IMG/VR virus record: IMGVR_UViG_3300028557_000154
Span: 1 to 28,748 of that record
Strand: one strand, 5' to 3'
DNA from: a virus
Length of the DNA: 28,748 nucleotides
Positions 5,350-12,033 of this stretch are shown piece by piece. The notes below the pieces were generated by a model. The model was given only the letters and a program-made list of their open reading frames with translations. It searched no databases and was not told the DNA's origin. Numbering within the stretch: position 1 is the first letter of the stretch; every line of letters starts with the position of its first letter. The position numbers and the translations under genes were made by a program.

Positions 5350-5400
5350 CTTTAATTAGAGTCCTGTTACTATGATAATAGGAAGTGAAAAGGAATACCA
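5346..5400 (+). promoter_or_regulatory. Early-type promoter cassette, copy 5 (R5)
   Basis: TTGACT at 5346-5351, dyad at 5362-5383, AAAAGGA, ATG 5401. Only one gene separates it from R4, giving two tandem cassettes within about 410 bases. Confidence 0.85.
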
Positions 5401-5559
5401 ATGTTTGATGCTAAATTCTTCGCCAAAGATTTTGTCGGTGGTAAACTTCCCACAAAGATCGGTGAAGTCGCCAAAGTCAAGGAATTCTTTGGGCAGAAAA
5501 ATGCTCCAGTTCGGGTTCTTACCCTCTGGAACAACTGCGTTCTAGCAACCCTGCTCTAA
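5401..5559 (+). CDS. Small early protein
   Basis: 52-residue protein starting at ATG 5401 with the strong cassette ribosome site. A basic, phenylalanine-rich N-terminus (MFDAKFFAKDFVGGKLPTK) is followed by a helical middle (EVAKVKEFF) and a hydrophobic C-terminus (VLTLWNNCVLATLL). I do not recognise it. The gene call is supported by the promoter, ribosome site and frame. Confidence 0.65.
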   Translation: MFDAKFFAKDFVGGKLPTKIGEVAKVKEFFGQKNAPVRVLTLWNNCVLATLL

Positions 5560-5594
5560 CCTACATTTTATTAAATTACTGAAAGAGAAGACAA

Positions 5595-5816
5595 TTGGCT
5601 ATTCTTAAAAAACAACCCCGGGTCGGCAAGATCGAGATCGACATTACCGGCTCACAAGGTAACGCTTTTGTTATCATGGGTTATGCTCGGCAATATGCAA
5701 AGCAACTCGGCATGGACTCGAAACCGATCATTGATGAAATGATGTCTGGTGACTATGAAAACCTGCTGGAAGTCTTTGACAAGAACTTCGGTGACTACGT
5801 CGACTTGCTACGGTAA
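5595..5816 (+). CDS. Small hypothetical protein, TTG start
   Basis: 73-residue protein that I do not recognise. The best start is TTG 5595, with AAAGAGAAG seven to ten bases upstream; no ATG lies near. The N-terminus is basic (KKQPRVGKIEIDITG), with a strand then helices (NAFVIMGYARQYAKQLG, PIIDEMMSGDYENLLEVFDKNFGDYVDLL). The acidic C-terminal helix and its linkage to the next small gene four bases away suggest one unit downstream of R5. Confidence 0.7.
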   Translation: MAILKKQPRVGKIEIDITGSQGNAFVIMGYARQYAKQLGMDSKPIIDEMMSGDYENLLEVFDKNFGDYVDLLR

Positions 5817-5820
5817 TCAT

Positions 5821-6078
5821 ATGAGTAACAAAACTTTTACCGTAACCGTAGAACAAATGAAAGCTCTGTTTGATGCTGGCGTTTCTTCTGGCAAAACTTC
5901 CGATGTTGCATACAGCACCGCTTGCCGATATTACGGTATGAACGCCGACTTTATTGAAGCCGCCCATGTGGTGGTTAACTTGGATAAAGAATGGGGTGAT
6001 GGCGGTTATACATCGTTTGATGATATTCTAGCTCTCGCTATTCAATCAAAACTTGAAGGTAAAAAAAACAATGCGTAA
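5821..6078 (+). CDS. Small hypothetical protein
   Basis: 85-residue protein that I do not recognise. ATG 5821 is chosen because it lies four bases after the preceding stop; a longer upstream frame would overlap that gene. It starts with a strand (KTFTVTVEQMKALFDAG) and contains YGMNADFIEAAHVVVNLDKEWGDGGYTSFDDILALA. It overlaps the next gene by eight bases. Mildly acidic, with no membrane segment. Confidence 0.65.
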   Translation: MSNKTFTVTVEQMKALFDAGVSSGKTSDVAYSTACRYYGMNADFIEAAHVVVNLDKEWGDGGYTSFDDILALAIQSKLEGKKNNA

Positions 6079-6562
6079 AGAACTTGATACACTGCTATGT
6101 GAGAAGTACCCTAAGATTTTCAGGGACCGAAATGCACCCATAAATCAAACCTGCATGAGCTGGGGATTCGATTGCGGGGACGGTTGGTTCAACATCATTG
6201 ATATGCTGTGTGCTAATATCCAAAGCCATATTGATAATGCTGCTAAACAACGCCAGTGGGCAATTGAATGGAATAATCAAGTAAACGACCCTGATTATGA
6301 TTGGTCTGATAAGAAATCATTCGCCGAGCGCAAAGAACGTCCTGTTCCGGAACTCCTTGATCAGGTTGTTGCTGTCCAGGTAAAAGAAAAGTTTGGTACA
6401 CTGCGTTTCTACTACAATGGCGGTGACAATTACATCGATGGTCTAGTGTGTATGGCAGAGTCAATGTCTGCCGTCACCTGTGAGGTGTGCGGTAATCCTG
6501 GCACTGGTCATGACGGCGGTTGGATTCGTACTCTGTGCGAAGAACATAAAAAGGAAGATTAA
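6071..6562 (+). CDS. Conserved phage protein with C-terminal Cys motif
   Basis: 163-residue protein of a family I recall from many tailed phages, function unknown. Hallmarks are MSWGFDCGDGWFNIIDMLC near the N-terminus, VVAVQVKEKFGTLRFYY in the middle, and a C-terminal probable zinc site CEVCGNPG...TLCEEH. ATG 6071 is preferred to the in-frame 6053 because it avoids a long overlap with the upstream gene. It sits in the early-type region with the next gene two bases away. The conserved GTLRFYY segment suggests a compact binding domain, which is inference. Confidence 0.75.
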   Translation: MRKELDTLLCEKYPKIFRDRNAPINQTCMSWGFDCGDGWFNIIDMLCANIQSHIDNAAKQRQWAIEWNNQVNDPDYDWSDKKSFAERKERPVPELLDQVVAVQVKEKFGTLRFYYNGGDNYIDGLVCMAESMSAVTCEVCGNPGTGHDGGWIRTLCEEHKKED

Positions 6563-6564
6563 CA

Positions 6565-6963
6565 ATGTCGTGGAACAATGTAATCCCTGATGTTATTGTT
6601 CAGGGAATGCTCGAGAAGATTAGGAAAGAGCCGAAACAGTTACACTTTCATCTTGATCTGTTCCCACCTCTTTTCAGTATTGATAAAGAAGGTCTCACTG
6701 CCTGCAACGAAGCGTTCACGTGGATTGGGCCTGGCGGCGGCGGCAGATCTGGGACGATCTCGAAATCAGTCGATCACCCTGCATTTGCTGCCCTTCGAAA
6801 GCATCTCAGCAATAACGGTTTCATTAAAATGGAAACAGGTTGGTCGAATGGTGATGTTGTGACAAAACCGTTTTACCTCAACGAAGTGTATTTCAATGTT
6901 GGAGACCCGTTTGTTTGTGCTTCAGCAATGAATTATTACCTGATGATTAGAAAAAAGCCGTGA
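6565..6963 (+). CDS. Hypothetical protein
   Basis: 132-residue protein that I do not recognise. ATG 6565 follows AGGAAG at a good distance. It contains a glycine-rich loop (WIGPGGGGRSGT) and beta-forming stretches (FYLNEVYFNVGDPFVC), without an obvious nucleotide-binding signature because no GKS/GKT follows the loop. Its stop overlaps the GTG start of the next gene by four bases. Confidence 0.7.
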   Translation: MSWNNVIPDVIVQGMLEKIRKEPKQLHFHLDLFPPLFSIDKEGLTACNEAFTWIGPGGGGRSGTISKSVDHPAFAALRKHLSNNGFIKMETGWSNGDVVTKPFYLNEVYFNVGDPFVCASAMNYYLMIRKKP

Positions 6964-7271
6964 ATATATTTTACCTATCCAAAGATCCTGTGGAATCTGC
7001 ACAAATGATGCTGGACAAGCATGTTGTGAAAATGATTCTCGAAACCGCACAGCTCTTGTCTACCGCCCACAGAGTGCTAGATGGTACATTTGAAGCGCTC
7101 GATAATGGCAGCTGCCGAGTTACAGTTGACGGGATTCCTTATCTGGTGGACCACGATTCTGAAGGCTGGATGGTTTTGGAAGAAAACGGGCTTGGCTTTG
7201 GTATGCACAACACCAGTCTACTTGAAGCCATTAAGCCCATGGTGGGCAGGCGTCACCCGGGCCCTAGGTAG
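6960..7271 (+). CDS. Short member of the MNIF...DKHVVKMILETAQLL phage family
   Basis: 103-residue protein starting with GTG 6960, overlapping the upstream stop (GTGA). The N-terminus MNIFYLSKDPVESAQMMLDKHVVKMILETAQLLSTAHRVLDG (in pieces) matches a family I know from many phages, sometimes annotated near pyrimidine-dimer glycosylases. Usual members are longer and continue with an NHPS...W segment after the first 45 residues. Here that part is missing and replaced by a different segment (CRVTVDGIPYLVDHD) ending in GRRHPGPR. It may be a truncated or chimeric version. No frameshifted continuation was found before the late promoter at 7273. Confidence 0.7.
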   Translation: MNIFYLSKDPVESAQMMLDKHVVKMILETAQLLSTAHRVLDGTFEALDNGSCRVTVDGIPYLVDHDSEGWMVLEENGLGFGMHNTSLLEAIKPMVGRRHPGPR

Positions 7272-7272
7272 T

Positions 7273-7280
7273 TATAAATA
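7273..7280 (+). promoter_or_regulatory. T4-type late promoter TATAAATA
   Basis: Exact octamer 24 bases before ATG 7304, with GGGAGA (7292-7297) as ribosome site between them. It switches from the early-type region to the late block with the nuclease-like and ligase-like genes. Confidence 0.75.
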
Positions 7281-7303
7281 TAGTCACATATGGGAGACTA
7301 TAC

Positions 7304-8221
7304 ATGGCTAGCAATCTTGGAGGGGCAGAACTTTATAAGCGTGACCAACGAGTAGCCATGTTTCTTGCTAAGTATGAGTCACAAGACAACTTTGAGCTAA
7401 TAAGTGGGCTCAAAGTTGTCTTTAGAGTAGACCAAGACATAGTAGCGGCGGTGAAACGAAAACAGTCTACTATTAATCTAAAGCTCATCACCACAGATGG
7501 CAAGACTTACAAGTTCAATCAATTAAAAAAGACTGCTGAGTTTGGTGGTAAGGGCGAAGGCTCTGGTACTATCAAGGAAGATAAAGAATTAAAATCTCTT
7601 AACGATCAACTAGATGCCGCAAAACTAAAAGCCATTTCTGCTACAATTCCTATCAAGGTAGGCATCAAAGTTTATCAGGTGGCTCAAGCTGTATCCACCC
7701 CGGGTACTCCAAAGTCTGACTTCCATTTGGTGGATGCCAATGGAAACGAAGTAGTATGGATTAGTCATAAAGACGGCTCGACTGCTAAGGACTTTCAACA
7801 ATGGGGCGGCATTTCACAGCGAGGCGAGCCCGATATAAACAAGCACAAAGAGACACGAGCTTTCATCCAGGAAATGAAGGATATGTTTCCAAAAGGAATC
7901 CCACGTGCTACTACCGTCTATAGAAAAATCACGGACCCAAAGCTTAAGATGCTTTCTGTCTATGGTAACAAATATGGCGGGCCGCTAGGGCGACAGAATG
8001 TGTCCATGTTGCTTCAGGGCCCGGTCAAGCTGATCAAGCAGGGAAGTATATATAAGTTAGACGCCAATCATGTTCACTATAATGGGCAATCGGTGGATGG
8101 AGATGGGTTCGACCCAGTCATTATGGCTACCTACAAAGGCGATAGAAATAATGAGGGCATTATAGGCGCTCGACTATCAATCTCCCCAGAAAAATCCCGA
8201 AAGGGCACGGAGCTTAAATGA
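7304..8221 (+). CDS. Putative PD-(D/E)XK-like nuclease, late gene
   Basis: 305-residue protein, first gene after a perfect late promoter, with GGGAGA as ribosome site. Residues 136-158 read TPKSDFHLVDANGNEVVWIS then HKDG. An Asp after a GTPKSD turn, a strand, and a WISHK strand resemble the D...(D/E/S)xK core of restriction-endonuclease folds (Asp139, Ser154-x-Lys156, with Ser in the acidic position). FQQWGG follows, as in phage relatives I recall with no assigned role. A helical segment (residues 93-115) precedes it. Its stop overlaps the next start (ATGA), tying it to the ligase-like gene. The fold assignment is a hypothesis; a virion protein is the main alternative. Confidence 0.6.
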   Translation: MASNLGGAELYKRDQRVAMFLAKYESQDNFELISGLKVVFRVDQDIVAAVKRKQSTINLKLITTDGKTYKFNQLKKTAEFGGKGEGSGTIKEDKELKSLNDQLDAAKLKAISATIPIKVGIKVYQVAQAVSTPGTPKSDFHLVDANGNEVVWISHKDGSTAKDFQQWGGISQRGEPDINKHKETRAFIQEMKDMFPKGIPRATTVYRKITDPKLKMLSVYGNKYGGPLGRQNVSMLLQGPVKLIKQGSIYKLDANHVHYNGQSVDGDGFDPVIMATYKGDRNNEGIIGARLSISPEKSRKGTELK

Positions 8222-9444
8222 CACCTTTCACTAAGTTTTTAGCCGAACAAAAGAACACTCATATGAATCACCTTGAGGATATGATTCTTCTTGGTGGTGT
8301 GAGTGGCGCTCGAGAGTCAATCAACTATCTTCAGGCCCTACGAAATATGCTTGCAGGGCACACGGGTACCCATATCAAAACTACACTTAAGTGGGATGGT
8401 GCTCCGGCAATTATCTGTGGTATTGACCCGACTGATGGTAACTTCTTTGTTGCCAAGAAGAGTGTTTTCAACAAGAATCCAAAAGTGTATAAGACACCGG
8501 CGGATGTTGAAGCTGATACCTCTGGAGACCTAGCGAAAAAACTTAAACTAGCGCTATTGCACTTTGCCAAACTTGGTATTGAGGGAGTAATTCAGGGAGA
8601 CTTGCTTTACACCTCCGATGATATCAAACACGAGACTATTGACGGCGAAGAATACATCACCTTCCAGCCTAACACAATTGTGTATGCCGTGCCTGCTAAG
8701 TCAACTCTAGCCAAGACCATCAGTGCATCAAAGATCGGTGTGGTTTGGCACACCACATACGAGGGCAAAACATTTGAGTCAATGTCAGCTTCGTTTGGTA
8801 AAGATATTTCAACCAAGCTCAATAAACTTTCCTCAGTTTGGCATCAAGATGCTACTTTCAAGGACGTGTCTGGTACTGCCACTTTGACTAAGGACGAAAC
8901 TGCCAAACTTACAAATCTACTTTCTCAGGCTGGCACGGCATTTAGAAACATCCCGCCCAGCACGATTAGTGATATTGCCAACGACGAAGAACTACGAATT
9001 AGAGTTATGACATATAATAATTCAAAGGTTCGAGCAGGTGAACTCATCACAAATCCAAGCGCACACACAACCGGGCTTATGCATTACATCTCTGACTACT
9101 ATCAGAAAGAAATGGATGCTAAGAAAACCGAAAAGGGAAAAGCTGTCTGGAAAGCTAAACAGGCCGAGGTCCTTAAGTATTTTGCCAGACACAGCCACAA
9201 GGATATCACTGGTATCTTTGTTCTGATGAACCTTCTTACTGAAGCCAAGGATATGATTATCAAGAAGATGGATTCGGCTTCATCAACTAGGCTATTTCTA
9301 CGGACCAAGGATGGCTTTAGAGTGACTGCACCAGAAGGGTATGTTGCGATTGACCACATGGGTTCTGCGGTAAAACTAGTGGATCGAATGGGCTTCAGTG
9401 CCGCTAACTTCTCCACCGACGTCATCAAAGGCTGGGAACGCTAA
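8218..9444 (+). CDS. Putative ligase-like covalent nucleotidyltransferase, late gene
   Basis: 408-residue protein. LKWDGAPAII (Lys58, Asp60, Gly61) fits motif I (KxDG) of ATP-dependent ligases and capping enzymes. GVIQGDLLYTSDD (about residue 125) resembles motif III with Asp for Glu. Near the C-terminus APEGYVAIDH resembles motif IV (EGxV) and GSAVKLVDRMGF resembles motif V. The spacing between III and IV is much longer than in T4 RNA or DNA ligases, with a helical insertion that includes a YYQKEMDAKKTEKGKAVWK stretch. If correct, Lys58 would be adenylylated. It overlaps the nuclease-like gene by four bases. I recall uncharacterised relatives in aquatic T4-like phages. Activity is inferred. 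Confidence 0.6.
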   Translation: MTPFTKFLAEQKNTHMNHLEDMILLGGVSGARESINYLQALRNMLAGHTGTHIKTTLKWDGAPAIICGIDPTDGNFFVAKKSVFNKNPKVYKTPADVEADTSGDLAKKLKLALLHFAKLGIEGVIQGDLLYTSDDIKHETIDGEEYITFQPNTIVYAVPAKSTLAKTISASKIGVVWHTTYEGKTFESMSASFGKDISTKLNKLSSVWHQDATFKDVSGTATLTKDETAKLTNLLSQAGTAFRNIPPSTISDIANDEELRIRVMTYNNSKVRAGELITNPSAHTTGLMHYISDYYQKEMDAKKTEKGKAVWKAKQAEVLKYFARHSHKDITGIFVLMNLLTEAKDMIIKKMDSASSTRLFLRTKDGFRVTAPEGYVAIDHMGSAVKLVDRMGFSAANFSTDVIKGWER

Positions 9445-9510
9445 TCCTTACTTCCAATATCCAACCAGGCATTAACCCAACCTGATAAACTTTACCGATC
9501 CCGCTTCGCG

Positions 9511-9529
9511 TTGGAAGACAAGCTTCCAA
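9511..9529 (+). terminator. Stem-loop, possible weak terminator
   Basis: TTGGAAG (9511-9517) pairs with CTTCCAA (9523-9529) across a five-base loop, followed after about ten bases by a T-rich stretch with two copies of TTTGTTTCTT. The T tract is not adjacent, so termination is uncertain. The rest of the 189-base gap 9445-9633 shows no gene or other clear signal apart from AAAAGGA before ATG 9634. Confidence 0.35.
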
Positions 9530-9633
9530 ACTACTGGTTTTGTTTCTTTTGTTTCTTTATGAAGGATTACATATCCATTATAACGTGTTTCTAGTTCAAT
9601 GTCAACAAAATAATGCAATAAAAGGACTATATT

Positions 9634-10347
9634 ATGAATGAATATTCAAATTATTTGGTAAACAAACCTGCTACTATTGAAGGACTCGGCCCATGGGCTT
9701 GGCTAGCATCGGATAAGCAAGCCTGGCAAGGAATCACCTGGGACTGGATGAATAGCCATAAGGCGGCATACTTGGAACACGTGACCGATTGGTCAGTATG
9801 TATTCAGGCCGGTGGTTGCATGGGACTTTATGCCAGGCTTTTCTCTGATATGTTTGAGAGGGTATATACATTTGAGCCAGACCCGCTCAACTTTTTGTGT
9901 TTGACCATCAACTGCCAAAAAGACAACATCATAAAAATGCAAGCGGCTCTGGGGCATAAGAATCAACTAGTAGGAATTCGACCTCAGAATGGTACTAATT
10001 CTGGAATGCATATTATTGATGATCGCCAAAGTCTGGTTCCTATGCTGATGCTGGATCAACTAGAGCTAGATGCGTGTGGTCTAATTCAGCTTGATGTGGA
10101 ATTCTATGAATTGAATGTGCTAAGAGGTGCTCTGAAAACAATTGAAAAATTTAAGCCTGTCATTACATGTGAACTAGGCCGATTGTCTTGGTTTGATGAA
10201 CATGATCTTAGTGGACTGCAGCATAACTCGGACTTGATGCAAGATGACAATCTAGAAGCAGACATTCTTGCACTTTTAGCTCCCTATGGTTATAAAAAGG
10301 TCGGGCAATCTTGTGCCGATGCGATCTTTAAAGTAGTTGAAGTATAA
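9634..10347 (+). CDS. FkbM-family methyltransferase
   Basis: 237-residue AdoMet-dependent methyltransferase of the FkbM type. VCIQAGGCMGLYARLFSDMF (about residues 56-75) is the glycine-rich AdoMet loop, followed by the acidic strand VYTFEPDPLNF that usually binds the ribose. Later LIQLDVEFYELNVLRGALKTI matches the conserved LxKIDVEGxE...L.GA.. of the family, with F in place of the usual G after DVE. Phage copies are thought to modify glycans or small molecules; the substrate is unknown here. ATG 9634 has AAAAGGA about eight bases upstream. The glycosyltransferase at 23751 could belong to the same modification theme. Confidence 0.85.
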   Translation: MNEYSNYLVNKPATIEGLGPWAWLASDKQAWQGITWDWMNSHKAAYLEHVTDWSVCIQAGGCMGLYARLFSDMFERVYTFEPDPLNFLCLTINCQKDNIIKMQAALGHKNQLVGIRPQNGTNSGMHIIDDRQSLVPMLMLDQLELDACGLIQLDVEFYELNVLRGALKTIEKFKPVITCELGRLSWFDEHDLSGLQHNSDLMQDDNLEADILALLAPYGYKKVGQSCADAIFKVVEV

Positions 10348-10350
10348 ATA
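10343..10350 (+). promoter_or_regulatory. T4-type late promoter TATAAATA
   Basis: Exact octamer overlapping the stop codon of the methyltransferase gene. The next start is at 10436, so the transcript would carry a leader of about 80 bases containing two stem-loops. Confidence 0.7.
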
Positions 10351-10356
10351 GAATGT

Positions 10357-10401
10357 TGCCAACTAGTTGGCAGCTAGTGGTTAGGGTTAAGCCAACCCCA
10401 C
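10357..10401 (+). promoter_or_regulatory. Structured mRNA leader: perfect palindrome plus hairpin
   Basis: TGCCAACTAGTTGGCA (10357-10372) is a perfect 16-base palindrome. It is followed by a hairpin GGGTT (10384-10388) / AACCC (10394-10398), extended by GTG/CAC (10377-10379/10399-10401) around a four-base bulge. The structures lie between the late promoter and the start of the nucleotidylyltransferase gene. They may stabilise the late mRNA or regulate translation; as DNA, the palindrome could also bind a dimeric protein. Confidence 0.5.
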
Positions 10402-10435
10402 GCGATTGTAACTGATAAGCCCTAGGGAACCTCAG

Positions 10436-11821
10436 ATGAAAAAAGAACAAGAAACTACCAAAGTCCAAGATGCCAAAGGTAAGGCAAAAGGCAAAACAGT
10501 ATCGGGTAAGCCAGCAAATTCGATTGACTTCTCTCCTACAACGAATGAACAGCTATCCGAACAATCGCGTGGGGCCGTGGTTTTTGCATTCGGCAGATTC
10601 AACCCACCCACCATCGGGCACGAAAAGCTTGTAAATAAAGTTAAAGAAGTAGCAAAGCGCACAGGCGCCACACCTGCGGTCTTTCTTTCTCATTCACAAG
10701 ATAAAAAAACTAATCCGCTATCATATCAAGACAAGTTCCGCTATGCTAAAACAGCATTCGGACCTGTAGTAGTATCTTCACCCGCAAAGCATGTTATGGA
10801 CATTCTTGGTTCACTACAGCACATTGCCAAAAATGTGACCATGGTTGTAGGGTCGGATCGGGTACAAGAATTTACAACTCTGCTTAACAAGTATATCAAA
10901 GACTATGATATCGACAGTATTAATGTTGTGTCAGCTGGTGAACGCGACCCGGACGCCGAAGGTGTTGCCGGTGTATCAGGCACTAAGCTAAGAGCATTTG
11001 CGGTTGCCGGCGACCTGGCTTCTTTCACTGGCGGTCTGCCAGATAAACTAAAACCAGAGGCTGCAAAGCTGTTAAAACAAGTGAGGTCCGCGTTGACTGA
11101 GGAAACAATCGACGAAGCACTATCAGTAGAGCAGCGCAGGAAGCGTGCCATGATTATGCGCCGACTAGAGCCGCGAATTGAAAGAGCCAGAGAAAGAGCT
11201 CAAAAGCGACTCGCTGATTCATCACACATTCGAGGGCGGGCTGCAAAGAAAGCTCGAAACATCATTCGTCAACGGCTTGCCGGTGGTAAGAAATACTCTG
11301 ACATGACTCCAGGTGAGAAAGTTCAGATTGACAAGCGCATGAAGTCCAGAGCCACCGCAATCGTTAAACTTACTAGCCGTCTGATTAATAAGACTCGACA
11401 GGCAGAGTATGAACGACTGAAATCATATATTCATGGGCATGCACTAGACGCAATGCACACAAGGGCAAAGTCTCCGGTGACAGAAGAACTAGATAACCGG
11501 TTCGAGAAGCACATGACATACAATGTGGTTGATTTGGATTCAATCGTTGAATCTATGGTTACGGCTGCTCTACCTGTGCTGATGACGGAAAAGGAACAAG
11601 GTTCCCTAAAGAATAAAAGTAATAAGTCAGGCTTTGAGTACTCTGTTCTAGAGCAAGTTTATATGCGTGGTATGCTAGATACTTGCGGCGACCGAAGTGC
11701 TGCATTTGATCGAGTCAACTCATTTATCGCAGGTGGCCGCACGGCAATGAACGAAGACCGTGATCTGTTTGAAACTGGAACGCTCTCCCTAGACGACATG
11801 TTTAATGAAAGATTTAGGTAA
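10436..11821 (+). CDS. Nucleotidylyltransferase fused to a basic C-terminal region
   Basis: 461-residue protein. Residues 46-225 are a cytidylyltransferase/NMN adenylyltransferase-type domain. VVFAFGRFNPPTIGHEKL has the (H/T)xGH signature (Thr59, Gly61, His62), and GVSGTKLR (about 179-186) matches the second ISGTxxR-type signature. Such enzymes transfer a nucleotide monophosphate to NMN, pantetheine phosphate or similar; the substrate is not readable here. Residues 225-360 are very basic and helical (RRLEPRIERARERAQKRL). Residues about 395-430 repeat the KSG-x-EYSVLEQVYMRGM...RVNSF motif of the gene at 3711. It is expressed from the late promoter at 10343. The stop overlaps the next ATG. A virion-associated enzyme is possible. 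Confidence 0.8.
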   Translation: MKKEQETTKVQDAKGKAKGKTVSGKPANSIDFSPTTNEQLSEQSRGAVVFAFGRFNPPTIGHEKLVNKVKEVAKRTGATPAVFLSHSQDKKTNPLSYQDKFRYAKTAFGPVVVSSPAKHVMDILGSLQHIAKNVTMVVGSDRVQEFTTLLNKYIKDYDIDSINVVSAGERDPDAEGVAGVSGTKLRAFAVAGDLASFTGGLPDKLKPEAAKLLKQVRSALTEETIDEALSVEQRRKRAMIMRRLEPRIERARERAQKRLADSSHIRGRAAKKARNIIRQRLAGGKKYSDMTPGEKVQIDKRMKSRATAIVKLTSRLINKTRQAEYERLKSYIHGHALDAMHTRAKSPVTEELDNRFEKHMTYNVVDLDSIVESMVTAALPVLMTEKEQGSLKNKSNKSGFEYSVLEQVYMRGMLDTCGDRSAAFDRVNSFIAGGRTAMNEDRDLFETGTLSLDDMFNERFR

Positions 11822-12021
11822 TGGACCAGAAAAAATTAACCCATAAGCACGTGCATGGGCTTGAATCTGATATGCGGATGACCGCTCACGACCGCGATGA
11901 AGTCCCGTACCCAGGTAAGGTATCAGTAGACACAAAGAAGACAACTCGAGATGCCATTAAACAGCATCTGGTCCGAGCTTTTAGAACCAACCAAAAACTC
12001 AAAATCATCGACCAAGAATAA
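11821..12021 (+). CDS. Small hypothetical protein
   Basis: 66-residue basic protein that I do not recognise, with its start overlapping the previous stop (TAATG). Histidine-rich N-terminus (KKLTHKHVHGLESDMRM) and a basic helical end (TTRDAIKQHLVRAFRTNQKLK). Translation is probably coupled to the nucleotidylyltransferase. No membrane segment. The next gene follows after 12 bases with AAGGAAA as ribosome site. Confidence 0.7.
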   Translation: MDQKKLTHKHVHGLESDMRMTAHDRDEVPYPGKVSVDTKKTTRDAIKQHLVRAFRTNQKLKIIDQE

Positions 12022-12033
12022 GGAAATCAACTC

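Noticed and set aside
7259-7271. CCCGGGCCCTAGG palindromic run as a regulatory site
   Set aside because: Overlapping short palindromes in coding sequence, not repeated near other promoters. GGGCCC is frequent across this window.
8331-8822. Minus-strand open frames opposite the ligase-like gene and many similar ones
   Set aside because: They mirror a well-supported + strand gene, lack ribosome sites and show no family motifs. All neighbours are on the + strand.
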